From assembly GCA_015489185.1 (NCBI GenBank), contig WGAE01000258.1, forward strand, positions 1-7,636: DNA of 7,636 nucleotides, written 5' to 3'. This DNA is from Campylobacterales bacterium. Its GTDB lineage: Bacteria; Campylobacterota; Campylobacteria; Campylobacterales; QNZT01. The translations under genes were made by a program, and so were the position numbers. Below, piece by piece: positions 6,114-7,636 of the stretch. The number at the start of each line of letters is the position of its first letter. The stretch's first letter is position 1. The notes under the pieces were generated by a model. The model did no database searches. It saw only the letters and a list, made by a program, of their open reading frames with translations, and had not been told where the DNA came from.

Positions 6114-7255
6114 AGATTATTCGACTCGATCCTCAAACCGACGCGGATGCGCTGCTCAAAAAAGTGGAATCGACGCCGGAGGGTGCGAAGATTATGCGCG
6201 ACAAGATGGCACTGCACTTTTTTTATATCCAAAATCTGCGCACCCCCGCGGCAAATATTCTCAAACAGGACGCACTCTCGATCGGGGCGGAGCTGGCGGT
6301 CGAAAAAAATACGATTCTGTGTGATTCGGAGTATGTCGATGCGGTATTGATCGTCAACGAAAAGCAGCGGAAGATTTTGGCACGAAAGGAGCGTGTTCAG
6401 CCCTTTGGGCTCAAAGAGGTGGCCCGGATACTTCATGAACACCGTCCGTTAAAACCGCAGCGCGTGGAGATTATGGGGGTGGTCAACGCTAACGACGACA
6501 GTTTTTACGCGGGGAGCCGTTTCACCGGTAAAGCGGCGCTGGAGACGATTATGCGTATGATCGAAGAGGGGGCGGATATTATCGATATCGGCGGGGTCTC
6601 TTCACGTCCCGGAAGTAAACCGGTGAGTGATGCGGAGGAGCTTGCCCGTGTCAAACCGGTGATCGATCTGATTGCGGCAGAGAAGCTGACAGAACGGGTG
6701 CGTTTTAGTATAGACAGTTATGCGCCACGACCGATTGCTTATGCGCTGGAGCACGGTTTCAGGATTGTCAACGATATTACGGGACTGGAAAACGATGCGG
6801 TATGTCGTCTGGTTGCCGAACACGGAGCACAGGCAGTGGTGATGCATATGCAAAAGCGTCCCGAAACGATGCAGGAGAATCCGGTCTACGATCAGGTCAT
6901 CGCCGATATCGACGCCTTTTTTGACGCGCGACTCGAAAAAGCGGCGAAGTTCGGCATCGACGATATTGTGCTCGATCCGGGAATCGGATTCGGTAAACGA
7001 CTGGAAGATAATCTGATGCTGATCAAACATCTGCGCCACTTTTTACATTTCGGCAAACCGCTGCTGATCGGAGCAAGTCGTAAAAGTATGATAGACAAAA
7101 TTGTCCCGACACCTGTTGAAGCGCGTTTGCCGGGCACGCTGGCACTGCATCTCAAAGCGGTGGAGGAGGGAGCAACGATCGTGCGTTGTCATGACGTCGC
7201 TGAACATCTGCAGGCACTCAAAGTGCATCAAGCATTACGGGAGACACTGATATGA
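6110..7255 (+). CDS. folP: Dihydropteroate synthase FolP with N-terminal extension
   Basis: FolP condenses 6-hydroxymethyl-7,8-dihydropterin pyrophosphate with p-aminobenzoate, the sulfonamide-sensitive step of folate synthesis. The 381 residues exceed a standard enzyme (about 270-285) because of a separate N-terminal part, residues 1 to about 115. The TIM-barrel domain follows: MGVVNANDDSF (122-132), DIIDIGGVSSRPGS (156-169), FSIDSY (199-204), IVNDITGLE (219-227), VVMHMQ (243-248), DIVLDPGIGFGKR (285-297), LLIGASRKS (318-326) and a C-terminal VRCHDV (358-363). Asn126, the D-P-G and G-F-G-K loop residues and the S-R-K triplet are kept, while the usual NVTPDSF and GGESTRPG are altered to NANDDSF and GGVSSRPG. 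An approximately 380-residue FolP is typical of Helicobacter and Campylobacter. As I recall, the H. pylori protein was reported to be a bifunctional dihydropteroate synthase/reductase. The start is ATG 6110, overlapping the holB stop by ATGA. Confidence 0.95.
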   Translation: MKIIRLDPQTDADALLKKVESTPEGAKIMRDKMALHFFYIQNLRTPAANILKQDALSIGAELAVEKNTILCDSEYVDAVLIVNEKQRKILARKERVQPFGLKEVARILHEHRPLKPQRVEIMGVVNANDDSFYAGSRFTGKAALETIMRMIEEGADIIDIGGVSSRPGSKPVSDAEELARVKPVIDLIAAEKLTERVRFSIDSYAPRPIAYALEHGFRIVNDITGLENDAVCRLVAEHGAQAVVMHMQKRPETMQENPVYDQVIADIDAFFDARLEKAAKFGIDDIVLDPGIGFGKRLEDNLMLIKHLRHFLHFGKPLLIGASRKSMIDKIVPTPVEARLPGTLALHLKAVEEGATIVRCHDVAEHLQALKVHQALRETLI

Positions 7256-7636
7256 AAGTTGGAATTGTACAGCAGGCGTTTATGGGAGAGAAAGCCAAAA
7301 CAGTGGTCGAAACGATCAACGCGATCGAAGAGGCGGCATTGCAGGGGGCGCAACTGGTGGTTTTGCAGGAGTTGCATCAGAGCCGTTATTTTTGCATTAC
7401 CGAAGATCCTGAGAACTTTGCACTTGCGAAAGATTTTGATGACGATGTCGCCTTCTGGGGGGAGATTGCCAAAAAGGCGGGGGTGGTGCTGGTGACATCA
7501 CTTTTTGAAAAGCGTGCTCCCGGACTCTATCATAATACGGCGGTTGTATTCGAAAAAGATGGTACGGTGGCGGGGCGGTATCGAAAAATGCATATTCCCG
7601 ACGATCCCGGATTTTATGAAAAATTCTACTTCACAC
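7252..7636 (+). CDS. aguB: N-carbamoylputrescine amidase-like nitrilase, 5' part
   Basis: This is a carbon-nitrogen hydrolase of the nitrilase superfamily, cut by the window end after 128 residues (full members are about 290). The ATG overlaps the folP stop (ATGA at 7252-7255). The protein begins MKVGIVQQAFMG. The superfamily catalytic glutamate is E40 in VVLQELHQS and the lysine is K112 in YRKMHIPDDPGFYEK; the nucleophilic cysteine lies beyond the window. The segment ELHQSRYFCITEDPENFALA closely follows the AguB pattern (EL-x(4)-YFC-x-TE-x(3)-NF), which supports hydrolysis of N-carbamoylputrescine to putrescine, ammonia and CO2 rather than a generic amidase. An agmatine deiminase (aguA) as the following gene would settle this but cannot be seen. 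It appears to be part of the folP operon. Confidence 0.87.
   Translation, partial: MKVGIVQQAFMGEKAKTVVETINAIEEAALQGAQLVVLQELHQSRYFCITEDPENFALAKDFDDDVAFWGEIAKKAGVVLVTSLFEKRAPGLYHNTAVVFEKDGTVAGRYRKMHIPDDPGFYEKFYFT

Noticed and set aside
7259..7495. A 78-codon + strand frame after folP
   Set aside because: It is out of frame with the nitrilase-like gene starting at 7252, which has catalytic Glu and Lys motifs; the arginine-rich translation is a shadow.

Overview
The window is a chromosomal segment from a member of the Campylobacterota (Epsilonproteobacteria). Its gene content and order (rppH-lysC-hobA-holB-folP) match the cluster known from Helicobacter pylori and relatives. hobA, a DnaA-binding replication factor, is a signature gene of that phylum, and the short delta' and N-terminally extended FolP are also of the epsilonproteobacterial type. 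The moderate GC content of the core genes and the aguB-like gene behind folP suggest a free-living Sulfurimonas/Sulfurovum/Hydrogenimonas-like organism rather than a host-adapted Helicobacter or Campylobacter. The genus cannot be fixed from this window.

Layout. Bases 1-19 are not genomic: they are exactly the Tn5 mosaic-end sequence used in Nextera tagmentation adapters. Bases 20-768 hold the 3' end of an unknown gene and a small lipoprotein-like gene, both on + and clearly more AT-rich than the rest. From 780 to 3168 on the minus strand lie murA (peptidoglycan precursor synthesis) and, upstream of it in transcription order, hemW (radical SAM heme chaperone). HemW's only start that fits the family is a CTG at 3168, which restores the iron-sulfur cluster cysteines that the first ATG (3072) would leave out. 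A short AT-rich divergent region (3169-3233) separates hemW from a + strand operon.

The + strand operon runs rppH (mRNA 5' pyrophosphohydrolase), lysC (aspartokinase), hobA (DnaA-associated initiation factor), holB (short DNA polymerase III delta'), folP (dihydropteroate synthase with extra N-terminal domain) and the 5' part of an aguB-like N-carbamoylputrescine amidase cut by the window edge. hobA overlaps the end of lysC, and hobA/holB, holB/folP and folP/aguB each overlap by ATGA, so translation from lysC onward is probably coupled. The operon joins RNA decay, amino acid, replication, folate and polyamine functions that share no single pathway.

I see no RNA gene, CRISPR array, transposon or defence system, and no convincing novel multi-gene system. 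The points most worth checking are the CTG start of hemW, a possible internal start in lysC for a separate regulatory subunit, the FolP N-terminal domain, the reduced HolB, and the adapter at base 1.
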